The notes under the pieces are model-generated. The model was not told where the DNA came from. It made no database searches and saw only the letters and a program-made list of their open reading frames with translations. A stretch of 40,398 nucleotides of DNA. Source: Nemertoderma westbladi (taxonomy: Eukaryota; Xenacoelomorpha; Nemertodermatida; Nemertodermatidae). Below, one piece after another: positions 1 to 10,925 of this stretch (positions are counted from its first letter, which is position 1; every line of letters starts with the position of its first letter). A program made the position numbers and the translations under genes. The DNA lies in NCBI GenBank assembly GCA_032718475.1, contig JAUCBJ010002114.1, positions 1 to 40,398 on the forward strand, given 5' to 3'.

Positions 1-1420
1 ACGTTATGGAGTCCCTAGATATTTGTCGGATTAGGGAAGTGGTCGTAGGAAGAGTATCTTGCCTTCCATAGTTTCCGGACAGTTTTCGGTCTCTTTCCAG
101 TAAACATAAACGACTAGCTGGGCGATTGAGTTGTTGTGTTACTTTCTCCGCTCCCTTGGCCTGTCTAATCTCCGCCGTGGTAAGATGAGGAGGCCATTCT
201 TCTTCTTCTTTACTTAAGGAGTCGGATCCACCTAACCAGCCTGGAGTATCTATCAGTTCTTGAGGAGTTGCTCCTCTGGAAGCGATGTCGGCTGGATTAA
301 TCGTCCCAAGGCAATGTCTCCATTGATCTACATTGGAGTTAATATCGTCATTATCTGAGGAGTATGGTGTTCCCTCAGTTGGATCGTCCATATCACTGCT
401 CTCCACTTCCCATTCCTTTACTTGGTATACCTGTTGTTGAGGTAATCTCTCTTTGAGAGTTCTACGGGAAGGGCCAGTGAAGTACCAACCTACTCTAGTT
501 CTTACCGCATAGGTTTGTAGTGGCTGCAGTTGAGCAGGCCGTTTCTCCAATGTCTTGAGCGCCTCATGCGCGTTTTGGCCGATGAGTATTTGCACTCCAG
601 GATAATCTGTCTGGAATCGAGGTATCTTAAGATGTTGGATGCTCTCATCCTCGTCCCAATTATAGAGGTCTGCTTGGGTAGTAGCGAAGTTCTTTATAGC
701 CACCATTTTTACCGACCTTATACCTTGTGCTCCTAATTTATCCTGGGGGGTGGACAACACACCTACATAGTAATCTGCCGTTATGGTAGATTTCCAAACC
801 TGCATAATTCCGGACATATTCAACTTAGTTTGGAATTTGGGTTGTCCAGCAAAGATGTCTTCGGCTAGTTCTTGATCAATGAATGTTCCTGTGCTGCCGG
901 AGTCAAGGAGGGCGTTCACTATGTAACTTTTGGTAGGACCGTGAACTCTTACCTGCACTACAGGAAGTTCTCTGATTCCTACATTGGAAGTTGGAGGTTT
1001 CCAAGATGGTTGTCTGTCAAAGGTAGTTGGGGTGAACTCATTGTCGGTGTCCTTTTCATAAGTAAGTGCTCGATACACCGCGGTATTGATTAGGTAACAG
1101 GATTCGTTGGCGTCGGAGAATTCGTCAGTATAGAATCCTTCCATCTCAGACTCTTGATCAGTGTCATTTACATCACTGAATTGGACATGTAGTTCGGGCT
1201 CACTTACCTGACTCGGGTTGTTTCGTTCGAACTCACTGTGTAACAAGATGTGATGTTTCGCGCCACACTTTGCACACTTTACGTCGGAGTAACAGGTTCG
1301 CCGTTGGTGTCCTGATCTGAGGCAATTATAGCATAACCGCTTATTCCACAGGACTGCACGTCTGTCTACAAGGGATTTCTTTAGAAATTCAGCACACGCA
1401 CTCAAACGGTGGGGCCCGTC
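1..1420 (-). pseudogene. BEL/Pao pol remnant: CCHC knuckle, aspartic protease, RNase H tail, no RT
   Basis: The minus frame is open from 1420 to base 1 without a stop. It reads a CX2CX4HX4C zinc knuckle (LCYNCLRSGHQRRTC, about 1280-1330), then a CxxC...H motif. The retropepsin active site ALLDSGSTGTFID has its Asp codon at 902-904, and VGWYFTGP lies near 480-500. An acidic linker leads directly to QWRHCLGTINPADIASRG (about 275-325), a block that in complete elements lies after RNase H. No YVDD-type RT motif occurs between. The join is in frame near 330-350, so an internal deletion of roughly 2 kb is inferred. The frame runs out of the window before any integrase. Confidence 0.82.
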
Positions 1421-1944
1421 TCACAGCGCACATTTTGGTTTGATGTTACTCACTTTACCTTGGGTAACGTTATGCACTCTCGTTCTTTCTTCGGGCTTTC
1501 TTCCGTGAATTCTCTTAGGAGACGTAGGAGGAGTTGTTGTTACCTGTTCTCTCCTGTCACTGGTTTGAGACTTATATTTACTTACGTCTTTATAGGTCTT
1601 GTTGTCATAGTAAGATTTTGCTGTGTCTTTCCCGCTGTCCTCTTCTTGAGAAGCTTGGCTTTCGCCGTCGTCAGTATAACACACTGGTATTATCCTTCTC
1701 CTAGAAACGGGTTTCTCACTTACCTTATTTTCCGATGTTTTCTCTCTGGACTGCTTTATGAGTTGTAATTTTACTTCACTATCTAAGAAGGACATGAGAT
1801 CAGCCATGGTAGGGCTTCGTCGTTGCTGCTCATTCATATACAACACTTTCTTGTCCCAGCATGTACATACTCCACCCTTTGGCAAAGTAGAGACTACGGC
1901 TCCAATAACCATGGAACTCTGATATTCATGAGACTTACCTAACA
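1421..1944 (-). pseudogene. Gag C-terminal segment after frameshift
   Basis: The DUF1759 region resumes here in a different frame, with LPKGG and CWDKK followed by a predicted helix resembling the domain's usual C-terminal end. A Lys/Ser/Thr-rich basic linker comes next. The frame ends at TGA (1421-1423) just after the residues KPKCAL. Beyond the TGA the same frame continues with DGPH and a further Cys. BEL/Pao proteins commonly have a CxxC...H...C knuckle at this point, so the TGA probably replaced its second Cys. Any ATG used as a start here is internal; the segment was originally fused to the upstream gag frame. Confidence 0.75.
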
Positions 1945-4161
1945 GTCCAATTGTCTACAGATCTCCTGAATCTCATCGGAAAACTCTATAATCCCGCTAC
2001 TAAGGAAGTTTCGGGGGGCTACTAATTTTGCATACAAATACTTAGCTATGTTATCCTTGTTACCATACCTGATGTTTAATGTATCCCAAACTTGTCTTAA
2101 TCCATCTGGATGTCCAATAAACTTTAACGCCATTAACTTGGGAGGTCCTTCCAAGCACTTGATGAGGAATCTAAGTTTCTCTCCGTTAGATAGTACAGAG
2201 TTCTGTATGCTATCTTTGTAATATTCATTAAAAGGTAACCATTTCATCTCATCTCCATTAAATTTGACGATTTCTCCCACTTTGACCGCTTGGCGGGCTT
2301 CTGTTCTAGCCATCTGACGCGTAAAGCTTTCTTGGGCCATCGTATTATTTAATATCGAATTATCGGTATATAAATTTCTCGGATCATTATCAGGTCTATA
2401 GGGAATATCATTAACAACGGGTTTATAATCACCCTTAATAGGGTTGGCTATAGGAGTTTCTACTTCACTAGCAGTATAGATGCGTGTAGGCTCCACACCT
2501 TGCGCATGTAATACTTCAGACCTAACAGGTTGACACAATGTTACAGGGGGTATTGGTATACCCTTTTGTATATTGACTAATTTGTCGCGTTCTAGCGCGA
2601 TACTTTGCTGCACTTCTTGCAATTCGGCCCTACCTTCCCTTACTGTTCCCTTAAGTTGGTGGACAGTCTCCTGCATCTGTCCGAGCAGGAGATTCATCCC
2701 CCGCCGTCCCTCCTCTACCCACTCGACCGCCAAAGCGGGAGTCGCCAACATTGTAGCGGGCCGACGCGGGACGACGGGAGACAAATCTTTGATTTCTCTC
2801 TCAGCTTCTAGGACAGGGATATTCTCATGGACCGTTCTACCGGGTACAGGCAGTGTAGTACTGTGTAAAGGGAATTTAGAGTTAAGCTCTGGAAGTACAG
2901 GGGTCTCCAGCACAGAAGTGGCTTTGGGAACGACAGGCCTAATTGTTTCAGGCTCATCAACTATAGTAGGGAGTCTTTTGACCTTAATAATTTGGTCTGT
3001 AGGTTCTATACTACTTAAGTCTGTGCTAGCTAGTTGTCTTCTAACCGCTGGGGGCAAATCAGGCAATTTGTGACGGTGAGATGTTTTTCTACGCCTGCTT
3101 AGACGAGATCTATTTCCTCCGCCTTCAGGATCGGTTTCGCTTTCCTCCGATGATGTGTATCCCTGGCGTTTGGGAGTAGATCTTCTCATCATCTGCATTT
3201 GACTAGCAGTTAACTGTTTATTTATGTTGTCCTGCGTCTCTTGCAGATTTTCCAACTCCAGTTGGGCAGTCTCCTCAGACGCTCTCCGTTCTGCTTCTGC
3301 CACTGCCTTTGCCGCCTTTCTTTCTGCTTCTGCTTCTGCCATTGCCGCCTTTCTTTCTGCTTCTGCTTCTGCCATTGCCGCCTTTCTTTCTGCTTCTGCT
3401 TCTGCCATTGCCGCTGCCTCCTTTCTTTCCGCTTCTGCTTCTGCTATTGCCGCTGCTTTTCGGTCCTCTATCCGCCTTTTCTTTACTTCTTCTTCCTGGA
3501 CTCTAGCGAGGCGAAGTTTTTCATCAAATTTAGCTTGGTTTGCAGCTAACATTTCAGCATCGATTGCGTCCAACACAAGCTTGGTTCCTTCACTATTAGG
3601 GCGAAATCCAGACAGTCGTCTCCTCAACTCTTCGTCTCCTATGAATCGCTGATAGTCTGACAGATAGATGTCAATGGCGTCTCTAGTTCGCGGCTTCTCT
3701 GCTGCTGTTAATTCGCTTTCCACTTCGCTTTCCACCTCGCTTTCCACTTGAGAAGAAGTGGCGTCGGTTGATTCTTCATAGGTTGGCCGCTCATCATAAA
3801 CCGTATCCGCCATCTTCGCTCCGCGTTCGGGCGTCCGCTCAACAGTATCCGAACTACTGGAGCTATCGGGCCGCTGAGAACTAGGTTCTTGGCTAGGAGG
3901 TTGCTGCTGTTTTATAGCTTCTTCTTGATCCCGCTTGACTTGGGCCCGAGTACCTATGGCAGACCAACGGCGCTTCACTAACTTCGCAAATTGCGAAATC
4001 TTTTCTACCAACCTAGGTTCTGACACAACCACTGCAGGGGTTGCCCTTCTTACAGTATGAGGGGTTTCAGACCTCGGTCTGGGATTCTCTACACTTTGAT
4101 CTGAGAAACAGGCTGTTGTTTCTAGGAGACTATCTGACAGAGTTTGCCTTGTGTCAGCCAT
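1939..4161 (-). CDS. BEL/Pao gag-like protein (740 aa, coiled coil plus DUF1759 N-terminal part)
   Basis: Open frame from a true ATG (4159-4161) to a TAG at 1939. It should encode the structural (capsid-type) polyprotein of the retroelement. The first 200 residues are polar, rich in Ser, Glu and Arg. Residues of about 215-305 are an Ala/Glu/Arg-rich predicted coiled coil containing near-exact 11-residue repeats (AAMAEAEAERK), encoded by 33-bp direct repeats at about 3312-3420. A basic Ser/Arg stretch follows, then a linker. From about residue 620 the sequence (FNGDEMKWLPF, then a conserved Leu/Trp pattern) matches the DUF1759 gag domain of BEL/Pao elements. That domain is cut short at the stop and continues in another frame from about 1944. 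Host domestication is unlikely given the neighbouring pol remnants. Confidence 0.8.
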   Translation of the reverse strand: MADTRQTLSDSLLETTACFSDQSVENPRPRSETPHTVRRATPAVVVSEPRLVEKISQFAKLVKRRWSAIGTRAQVKRDQEEAIKQQQPPSQEPSSQRPDSSSSSDTVERTPERGAKMADTVYDERPTYEESTDATSSQVESEVESEVESELTAAEKPRTRDAIDIYLSDYQRFIGDEELRRRLSGFRPNSEGTKLVLDAIDAEMLAANQAKFDEKLRLARVQEEEVKKRRIEDRKAAAIAEAEAERKEAAAMAEAEAERKAAMAEAEAERKAAMAEAEAERKAAKAVAEAERRASEETAQLELENLQETQDNINKQLTASQMQMMRRSTPKRQGYTSSEESETDPEGGGNRSRLSRRRKTSHRHKLPDLPPAVRRQLASTDLSSIEPTDQIIKVKRLPTIVDEPETIRPVVPKATSVLETPVLPELNSKFPLHSTTLPVPGRTVHENIPVLEAEREIKDLSPVVPRRPATMLATPALAVEWVEEGRRGMNLLLGQMQETVHQLKGTVREGRAELQEVQQSIALERDKLVNIQKGIPIPPVTLCQPVRSEVLHAQGVEPTRIYTASEVETPIANPIKGDYKPVVNDIPYRPDNDPRNLYTDNSILNNTMAQESFTRQMARTEARQAVKVGEIVKFNGDEMKWLPFNEYYKDSIQNSVLSNGEKLRFLIKCLEGPPKLMALKFIGHPDGLRQVWDTLNIRYGNKDNIAKYLYAKLVAPRNFLSSGIIEFSDEIQEICRQLDC

Positions 4162-4985
4162 GTTTGATTGTACAGTTGAATGCCTACTGCTATAAATACA
4201 GTTAAAGCAAGTCTAGTAATTCAGTATCACTGTTAGCCTAATAATTAATTACCGATACTGCTACTCAGTGTAGCGTGATATATATATAATATATTAGAAT
4301 ACCGGTATGCTTATAGTATATATATAAGTATTATTACAGACTAGATTTGTCACAGAGTACCGGTATATAATTTTAGAACAAATATATATAAATATATAAT
4401 AGGCCTATCGTGAATACCGGTATACAGCTGACACTTATAGTATATATAAGTATAATTATTACAGACTAGAATTAATTACAGAGTACCGGTATATAATTTT
4501 AGAACAAATATATATAAATATATAATAGGCCTATCGTGAATACCGGTATACAGCTGACACTTATAGTATATATAAGTATAATTATTACAGACTAGAATTA
4601 ATTACAGAATACCGGTATGATTTCAGCCTAAATTTATAGAGTAAATATAATAAGCCTATTGTAAATACCGGTATGTCAATTATTTTAAAATAATTAATAT
4701 ATAAAATTTATAAAAAAAAATTAATATAAAATAATAAATAAAGTTTATTTTAATTAATAAAAAATAAAACAATTTCTGAATGTTAGGGGTTACTTGGTTA
4801 CTTTACTTACTTTATTACCGTTATTTAAGCAGTAGTCCAACTGATATTGAGACCTAATTGTTGTATGGCAGGCCTACTATTTATAAATCGTTTGAGTTGA
4901 TTTATAATATATATATACCCGTTTAAAATGGGTTTTGTCAATAATTGAAATAAATGTTATTATTTCTGGGGGAGTCACTACACAG
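4162..4985 (-). other. Candidate 5' LTR/leader of the BEL element
   Basis: No coding frame. On the minus strand a plausible LTR start, TGTAGTGACTCCCCC, lies at about 4968-4982, followed by AT-rich sequence and the tandem repeats next to gag. No convincing LTR end or primer-binding site was identified, and the 3' LTR needed to define the ends is outside the window. The LTR/leader split is therefore a guess. Confidence 0.3.
4311..4675. repeat. About 125-bp tandem repeat, three copies
   Basis: The string TTATAGTATATATAAG recurs at 4311, 4435 and 4561. Each copy is followed by ATTACAGACTAGA, then TACCGGTATA, TAATAGGCCTATCGTGAA and a second ACCGGTATAC. Copies one and two are nearly identical; the third drifts after about 4620. 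The repeat lies in the gag leader or LTR of the BEL element. Confidence 0.85.
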
Positions 4986-5683
4986 AAGCTGTGCGCTCTC
5001 AGTGAAGTGCTACTTATTTGACACTAAAACAGATAATTCTAATTTACCTAAGTTACTTAATACTACAAATTACTTACGATATGGGTGAGATTAATTCTCT
5101 AATTAAACACAACAAAATATTACGTACGAATTTTTTAGGGTAATTTTACAGGAAGTCTACAAACCAGTCTAACAAAGGGTTAGATTTCTGGTTATTACGA
5201 CGGACAGGGTACTACGGTATTTGAAATAATAAGTAGTAGTAAATATATTGCACTGTCCAGATAGGAAAATACCACTGCCTGACGACCTATAGCCGTATCG
5301 CTATAGGTACTACGTTATGTATCACGGAGTGTTCCTACCTAGAAGTTAATTACCGCGGACTACCAGATCCAACGTGCCTATTAACCACTTTACAACACAA
5401 ATATACTGCCTACACACTAATTACCTTCGGAAAGCACTGTACACTAAACCCTAAATTAGGTACAAATACTGGTACAACAAATAATCAGTAGTTAAATATA
5501 CTTGAACAGTTAAAAGAACCACGGCATCTGCTGGAGTGACCGGTGCACAAAATCACCAGTCTTTACCTACGCCAAGCAGCCCGTGTAGTACCGGGGTTAA
5601 TTTAACTATAACGGTATGTGTAACAAACACAATTACTGTAGGAATAAACTTGGGGACATGAATGTTACGAATAATCGCATAAA
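4986..5683. other. Non-coding AT-rich flank
   Basis: No open frame of note and no recognisable repeat or RNA gene. This is the genomic flank upstream of the BEL element. Confidence 0.5.
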
Positions 5684-6275
5684 CTCTGAATAATAAATAT
5701 TACGCTACCCGTACAGAATACTCAAACAAAATACAAACCAAACGCTGGCAGACTACCATCAAGCCTAAATAAACTACAGTATGTGCAGATTCCGAAATGG
5801 TTAGTTAGTATGCGTTCTAACATGGTAGCACGACTTATTCTTTAAGAGGGGATTGACCTTACAGCTATGGCTGCCCCAACTTACTAACTGGCACTTTATC
5901 AGACAAACTCTACACACGCAGCAATCTCTTCAGACCTAATAATAGCTAGACAACAATCCAGCCTACAAAATATCTGAGTAATAACTATTACGGTACCTGA
6001 ACAGACCACACAAACAAACACAGGCCAAAACGCTGGCAGAATACTGTCAAGCCTAAATAAACTACAGTATGTGCAGATTCCAAAATGGTTAGTTAGTATG
6101 CGTTCTAACACGGTAGTACGACTTATTCTTTAAGAGGGGATTGACCTTACAGCTATGGCTGCCCCAACTTACTAACTGGCACTTTATTGGACAAACTCCA
6201 CACACGCCGCAATCTCTCCAGACTCAACAACAGTCAGACAACAGTCCGGCCTACAGTTATCTGAGCAATCTGAGC
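5684..6275. repeat. 288-bp tandem duplication, two copies plus the start of a third
   Basis: Two adjacent copies (about 5684-5971 and 5972-6258) share, among other stretches, AAGCCTAAATAAACTACAGT and CTTATTCTTTAAGAGGGGAT. The phrase ATCTGAGTAATAACT at 5972 reappears in shortened form at 6259, so a third copy begins and then decays. Differences are scattered single bases. The short frames inside it are not conserved between the copies, so it is not coding. Confidence 0.88.
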
Positions 6276-7778
6276 AGACTTACACGTCTTCAGCTCAATA
6301 TTAACTTACTAGGAAATAAAACTGACAGAAATAAGTAAACTATACAAAAGAATGAGGGGTGATCAATCCCTATTCCCCTGGCAGCCTACAATATACAATA
6401 GATCACAATCGAAATAATACTAATATACTTGTACTGGAAGTACCGGTTAGGACAGTTGGACCTACAGACCTACAGCAGTACCGGTTCAGGCAGTTAGGCC
6501 TACTGACCTACAGCAGTACCGGTTCAGGTTTACCGGTCGACCGGTACTTTCAACTTTATTGCTTACTGCAATAAAGACAATAACTGTTATTGTACGCGCT
6601 TTTAAGACCTTTAGCAGTTTAACCTGCCAAAATTTATATGTCTTTTGGTTTATAAATAGACTTTAGAAAATGACAAGTATTTAATACCAATAAACACAAC
6701 ATTAGCCGAAGCCAGCCTAGTGCGCGTCCATTCACCCGCTGGATATACCCGGGAGACTGGATTCGGAGGGGCTTAGATTGTTATTGCAGTGTAAGCTTAC
6801 TGTATTATTCGATTGATCGTTAATAAATAATTTCTATTAACATATATATATAACATTCTATATAATATTAACAGTTCCTTTAGGACGTGGCGCTCTATCT
6901 AGGTAAACAGAGATATGACTTATACTAAACACAACGGTAAGTCGGTAAGGCTTATGATTCACGTATGAGGCGCATTCTTTAGGAAATGCTTAGTTATCAG
7001 TCACAATCATGCACACTACCGGTAACACACAATACTGCTCACTAATTTGCCGACCGTCAATGAATTTTGTCATATATAAAGAGAACAGCAACTGACTCAT
7101 GTAGTGCTTATCAAATAGCATTAAATTCACTACAAACCACAATAATATAAGTCGCAATCGCTATATGTAACCTGTCTCTCTAACCTGTAGTGTATCAAGA
7201 AAATTGGGAAATTTGGGTTCTTTATAAATGTTCTCCAAATAATATTCAACCAACTGATACAAAATATGACAACAGTAAAAAGCATTAAGACGGTAGGTTA
7301 AGATATGATATGACAAGTGATTGTTATGAGTTGTGTTGATAACAGTTATACGCTCTATAATCTAAAGCCTACTAATGTTTCTTCTAAAGTCTGAAACGAA
7401 TTGACTCTAGAGCCGGTGTTCCTGGCCTAGATAGAAACAACACAACAGTATCAAGAAAAACAGTAAGACTGAACACCCCTAGCATGATCTGCCAAATATC
7501 TCCACATCGACAGAAAAAATCGCTCTGATTGGCTGTTAAGCTAAACAAAGAACCATGTGTCCAATGGCCGTTTCCATGTCAGCAACCAGCTGTTAGATGT
7601 CGTAATCTGAATCATCAAGGCTAAGCTGTGCCAGGGTATTTGACGCATTGCGGGTTTTTTACCTTACCATGTCCGCCAAAGCACACATATAGAAGAATGA
7701 CTTTTATGTCCGTTAAAACACCTATAACGGTACCTTGCGGGCGAGGGGGACTGATTATATCCGCAAAAGCTTTTACAA
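6276..7778. other. Non-coding spacer with a small ACCGGT-rich repeat
   Basis: At about 6465-6530 the phrase CCTACAGCAGTACCGGTTCAGG occurs twice and ACCGGT-type palindromes cluster up to 6550. The remainder is AT-rich with no supported gene. Confidence 0.5.
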
Positions 7779-10539
7779 GTATACATTGGAGTAGTCCAGT
7801 ATACATTTGAGTATTCCAGTATACATTGGAGTATTCCAGTATACATTTGAGTATTCCAGTATACATTTGAGTAGTCCAGTATACATTTGAGTATTCCAGT
7901 ATACATTTGAGTATTCCAGTATACATTTGAGTATTCCAGTATACATTGGAGTATTCCAGTATACATTGGAGTATTCTAGTATACATTGGAGTCTTCCAGT
8001 ATACATTGGAGTATTCCAGTATACATTTGAGTATTCCAGTATACATTTGAGTATTCCAGTATACATTGGAGTATTCCAGTATACATTGGAGTATTCCAGT
8101 ATACATTGGAGTATTCCAGTATACATTTGAGTATTCCAGTATACATTGGAGTATTCCAGTATACATTGGAGTATTCCAGTATACATTGGAGTATTCCAGT
8201 ATACATTGGAGTCTTCCAGTATACATTGGAGTATTCCAGTATACATTTGAGTATTCCAGTATACATTTGAGTATTCCAGTATACATTGGAGTATTCCAGT
8301 ATACATTGGAGTATTCTAGTATACATTGGAGTCTTCCAGTATACATTGGAGTATTCCAGTATACATTTGAGTATTCCAGTATACATTTGAGTATTCCAGT
8401 ATACATTGGAGTATTCCAGTATACATTGGAGTATTCCAGTATACATTGGAGTATCCCAGTATACATTGGTGTATTCCTGTATACATTGGAGTATTCCAGC
8501 ATACATTGGAGTATTCCAGTATACATTTGAGTATTCCAGTATACATTGGAGTATTCCAGCATACATTGGAGTATTCCAGTATACATTTGAGTATTCCAGT
8601 ATACATTGGAGTATTCCAGTATTGATTGGAGTATTCCAGTATACATTTGAGTATTCCAGTATACATTTGAGTATTCCAGTATACATTGGAGTATTCCAGT
8701 ATACATTGGAGTATTCCAGTATACATTGGAGTATTCCAGTATACATTTGAGTATTCCAGTATACATTGGAGTATTCCAGTATACATTGGAGTATTCCAGT
8801 ATACATTGGAGTATTCCAGTATACATTGGAGTCTTCCAGTATACATTGGAGTATTCCAGTATACATTTGAGTATTCCAGTATACATTTGAGTATTCCAGT
8901 ATACATTGGAGTATTCCAGTATACATTGGAGTATTCCAGTATACATTGGAGTATTCCAGTATACATTGGAGTATTCCAGTATACATTGGAGTATTCCAGT
9001 ATACATTGGAGTATTCCAGTATACATTGGAGTAGTTCAGTATACATTGGAGTATTCCAGTATACATTGGAGTATTCCAGTATACATTGGAGTATTCCAGT
9101 ATACATTGGAGTATTCCAGTATACATTGGAGTATTCCAGTATACATTGGAGTATTCCAGTATACATTGGAGTATTCCAGTATACATTGGAGTATTCCAGT
9201 ATACATTTGAGTATTCCAGTATACATTTGAGTATTCCAGTATACATTGGAGTAGTTCAGTATACATTGGAGTATTCCAGTATACATTGGAGTATTCCAGT
9301 ATACATTGGAGTATTCCAGTATACATTGGAGTATTCCAGTATACATTGGAGTAGTTCAGTATACATTGGAGTATTCCAGTATACATTGGAGTATTCCAGT
9401 ATACATTGGAGTATTCCAGTATACATTGGAGTATTCCAGTATACATTGGAGTATTCCAGTATACATTGGAGTATTCCAGTATACATTTGAGTATTCCAGT
9501 ATACATTGGAGTAGTTCAGTATACATTGGAGTATTCCAGTATACATTGGAGTATTCCAGTATACATTGGAGTATTCCAGTATACATTGGAGTATTCCAGT
9601 ATACATTTGAGTATTCCAGTATACATTGGAGTATTCCAGTATACATTGGAGTATTCCAGTATACATTGGAGTATTCCAGTATACATTGGAGTCTTCCAGT
9701 ATACATTGGAGTATTCCAGTATACATTTGAGTATTCCAGTATACATTTGAGTATTCCAGTATACATTGGAGTATTCCAGTATACATTGGAGTATTCCAGT
9801 ATACATTGGAGTATTCCAGTATACATTTGAGTATTCCAGTATACATTGGAGTATTCCAGTATACATTGGAGTATTCCAGCATACATTGGAGTATTCCAGT
9901 ATACATTTGAGTATTCCAGTATACATTGGAGTATTCCAGTATACATTTGAGTATTCCAGTATACATTGGAGTATTCCAGCATACATTGGAGTATTCCAGT
10001 ATACATTTGAGTATTCCAGTATACATTGGAGTATTCCAGTATTGATTGGAGTATTCCAGTATACATTTGAGTATTCCAGTATACATTTGAGTATTCCAGT
10101 ATACATTGGAGTATTCCAGTATACATTTGAGTATTCCAGTATACATTGGAGTATTCCAGTATACATTGGAGTATTCCAGTATACATTGGAGTATTCCAGT
10201 ATACATTGGAGTATTCCAGTATACATTGGAGTATTCCAGTATACATTGGAGTCTTCCAGTATACATTGGAGTATTCCAGTATACATTTGAGTATTCCAGT
10301 ATACATTTGAGTATTCCAGTATACATTGGAGTATTCCAGTATACATTGGAGTATTCCAGTATACATTGGAGTATTCCAGTATACATTGGAGTATTCCAGT
10401 ATACATTGGAGTATTCCAGTATACATTGGAGTATTCCAGTATACATTGGAGTATTCCAGTATACATTGGAGTATTCCAGTATACATTGGAGTATTCCAGT
10501 ATACATTGGAGTATTCCAGTATACATTGTAGTATTCCAG
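7779..10539. repeat. 20-bp satellite array, about 138 units
   Basis: The consensus unit is GTATTCCAGTATACATTGGA, repeated with almost no length change for 2.76 kb. Variants are limited to a few positions: CATTTGA for CATTGGA, GTCTTCC, GTAGTTC, AGCATAC and ATTGATT. The unit has partial dyad symmetry (TCCA...TGGA around a GTATAC core). Rare variants fall in matching orders in distant blocks, for example around 8551-8660 and 9971-10080, offset by 1420 bp (71 units), showing block duplication. The consensus has no stop in any of the six frames, so open frames up to 541 codons run through it. These are not genes. Confidence 0.97.
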
Positions 10540-10671
10540 ACTGTTACGTACATATCTTGAATTTACGCCTGGAAATGGTTAATGCGCGGAACTCTGTTTG
10601 AACATGATAGTGCACTGTTTGATAGTTTGATTGATAGTAGATATTAGATAGCTTTGTTGATGAAAGGAGAT

Positions 10672-10915
10672 GACGGGGGTGGGGGTGGGGTATTAACTTG
10701 ACACACAAAGCCATCTTGGCGTTTTAATCGCCTCAATGTTAAATTATCAATTAAGGGAAAGAGCAGGTTATAGAGGCACGTTATTCTGACAAAAACAATA
10801 GAACAGATTAGTTATAATTTTGTGATTAATATAATCTGTTATCTCCGATTTTCCGTTGGAGGGGGGTGGATTTTGTTTGCATCAACCCCCCCCCCCCCCC
10901 CCCCCCCCCATCCAC
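10672..10915 (-). mobile_element. Foldback/MITE-like element, copy A (diverged)
   Basis: Reverse-complement relative of the 14.03-14.28 kb element. Shared blocks include the Cs-rich end, ACAATAGAACAG, a TTAAGGGAAAG-like block and CGCCTCAATGTTA. The right edge lies in a homopolymer of 20 or more C residues (about 10887-10909). Copies A and B lie in opposite orientation on the two sides of the P450 gene. Confidence 0.7.
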
Positions 10916-10925
10916 ACCCCCCTCT

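Larger units (their letters stand above)
1..4985 (-). mobile_element. BEL/Pao LTR retrotransposon, 5' part, RT-deleted, truncated by window edge
   Basis: Reading on the minus strand, the element has a candidate LTR start near 4982, a leader with tandem repeats, a long gag ending in a BEL/Pao-type DUF1759 region, a CCHC zinc knuckle, a DSGS aspartic protease, and then abruptly the NPADIASRG motif that normally follows the RNase H domain. Protease motif and NPAD motif are only about 204 codons apart, whereas complete elements carry the whole reverse transcriptase and RNase H between them. Only one frameshift (about 1940) and one in-frame TGA (1421-1423) break the frame, so the copy is fairly young. 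The integrase and 3' LTR would lie left of base 1. Family assignment is firm; the LTR boundary is not. Confidence 0.85.

Noticed and set aside
2573-3652. Plus-strand frames rich in Ser, Ala, Phe and Leu opposite the gag gene
   Set aside because: Antisense shadows of the low-complexity gag coiled-coil region.
7621-10601. Many long open frames on both strands across the 20-bp array (up to 541 codons)
   Set aside because: They follow from a stop-free 20-bp unit; starts and ends fall at random variant units and the peptides are pure repeat.
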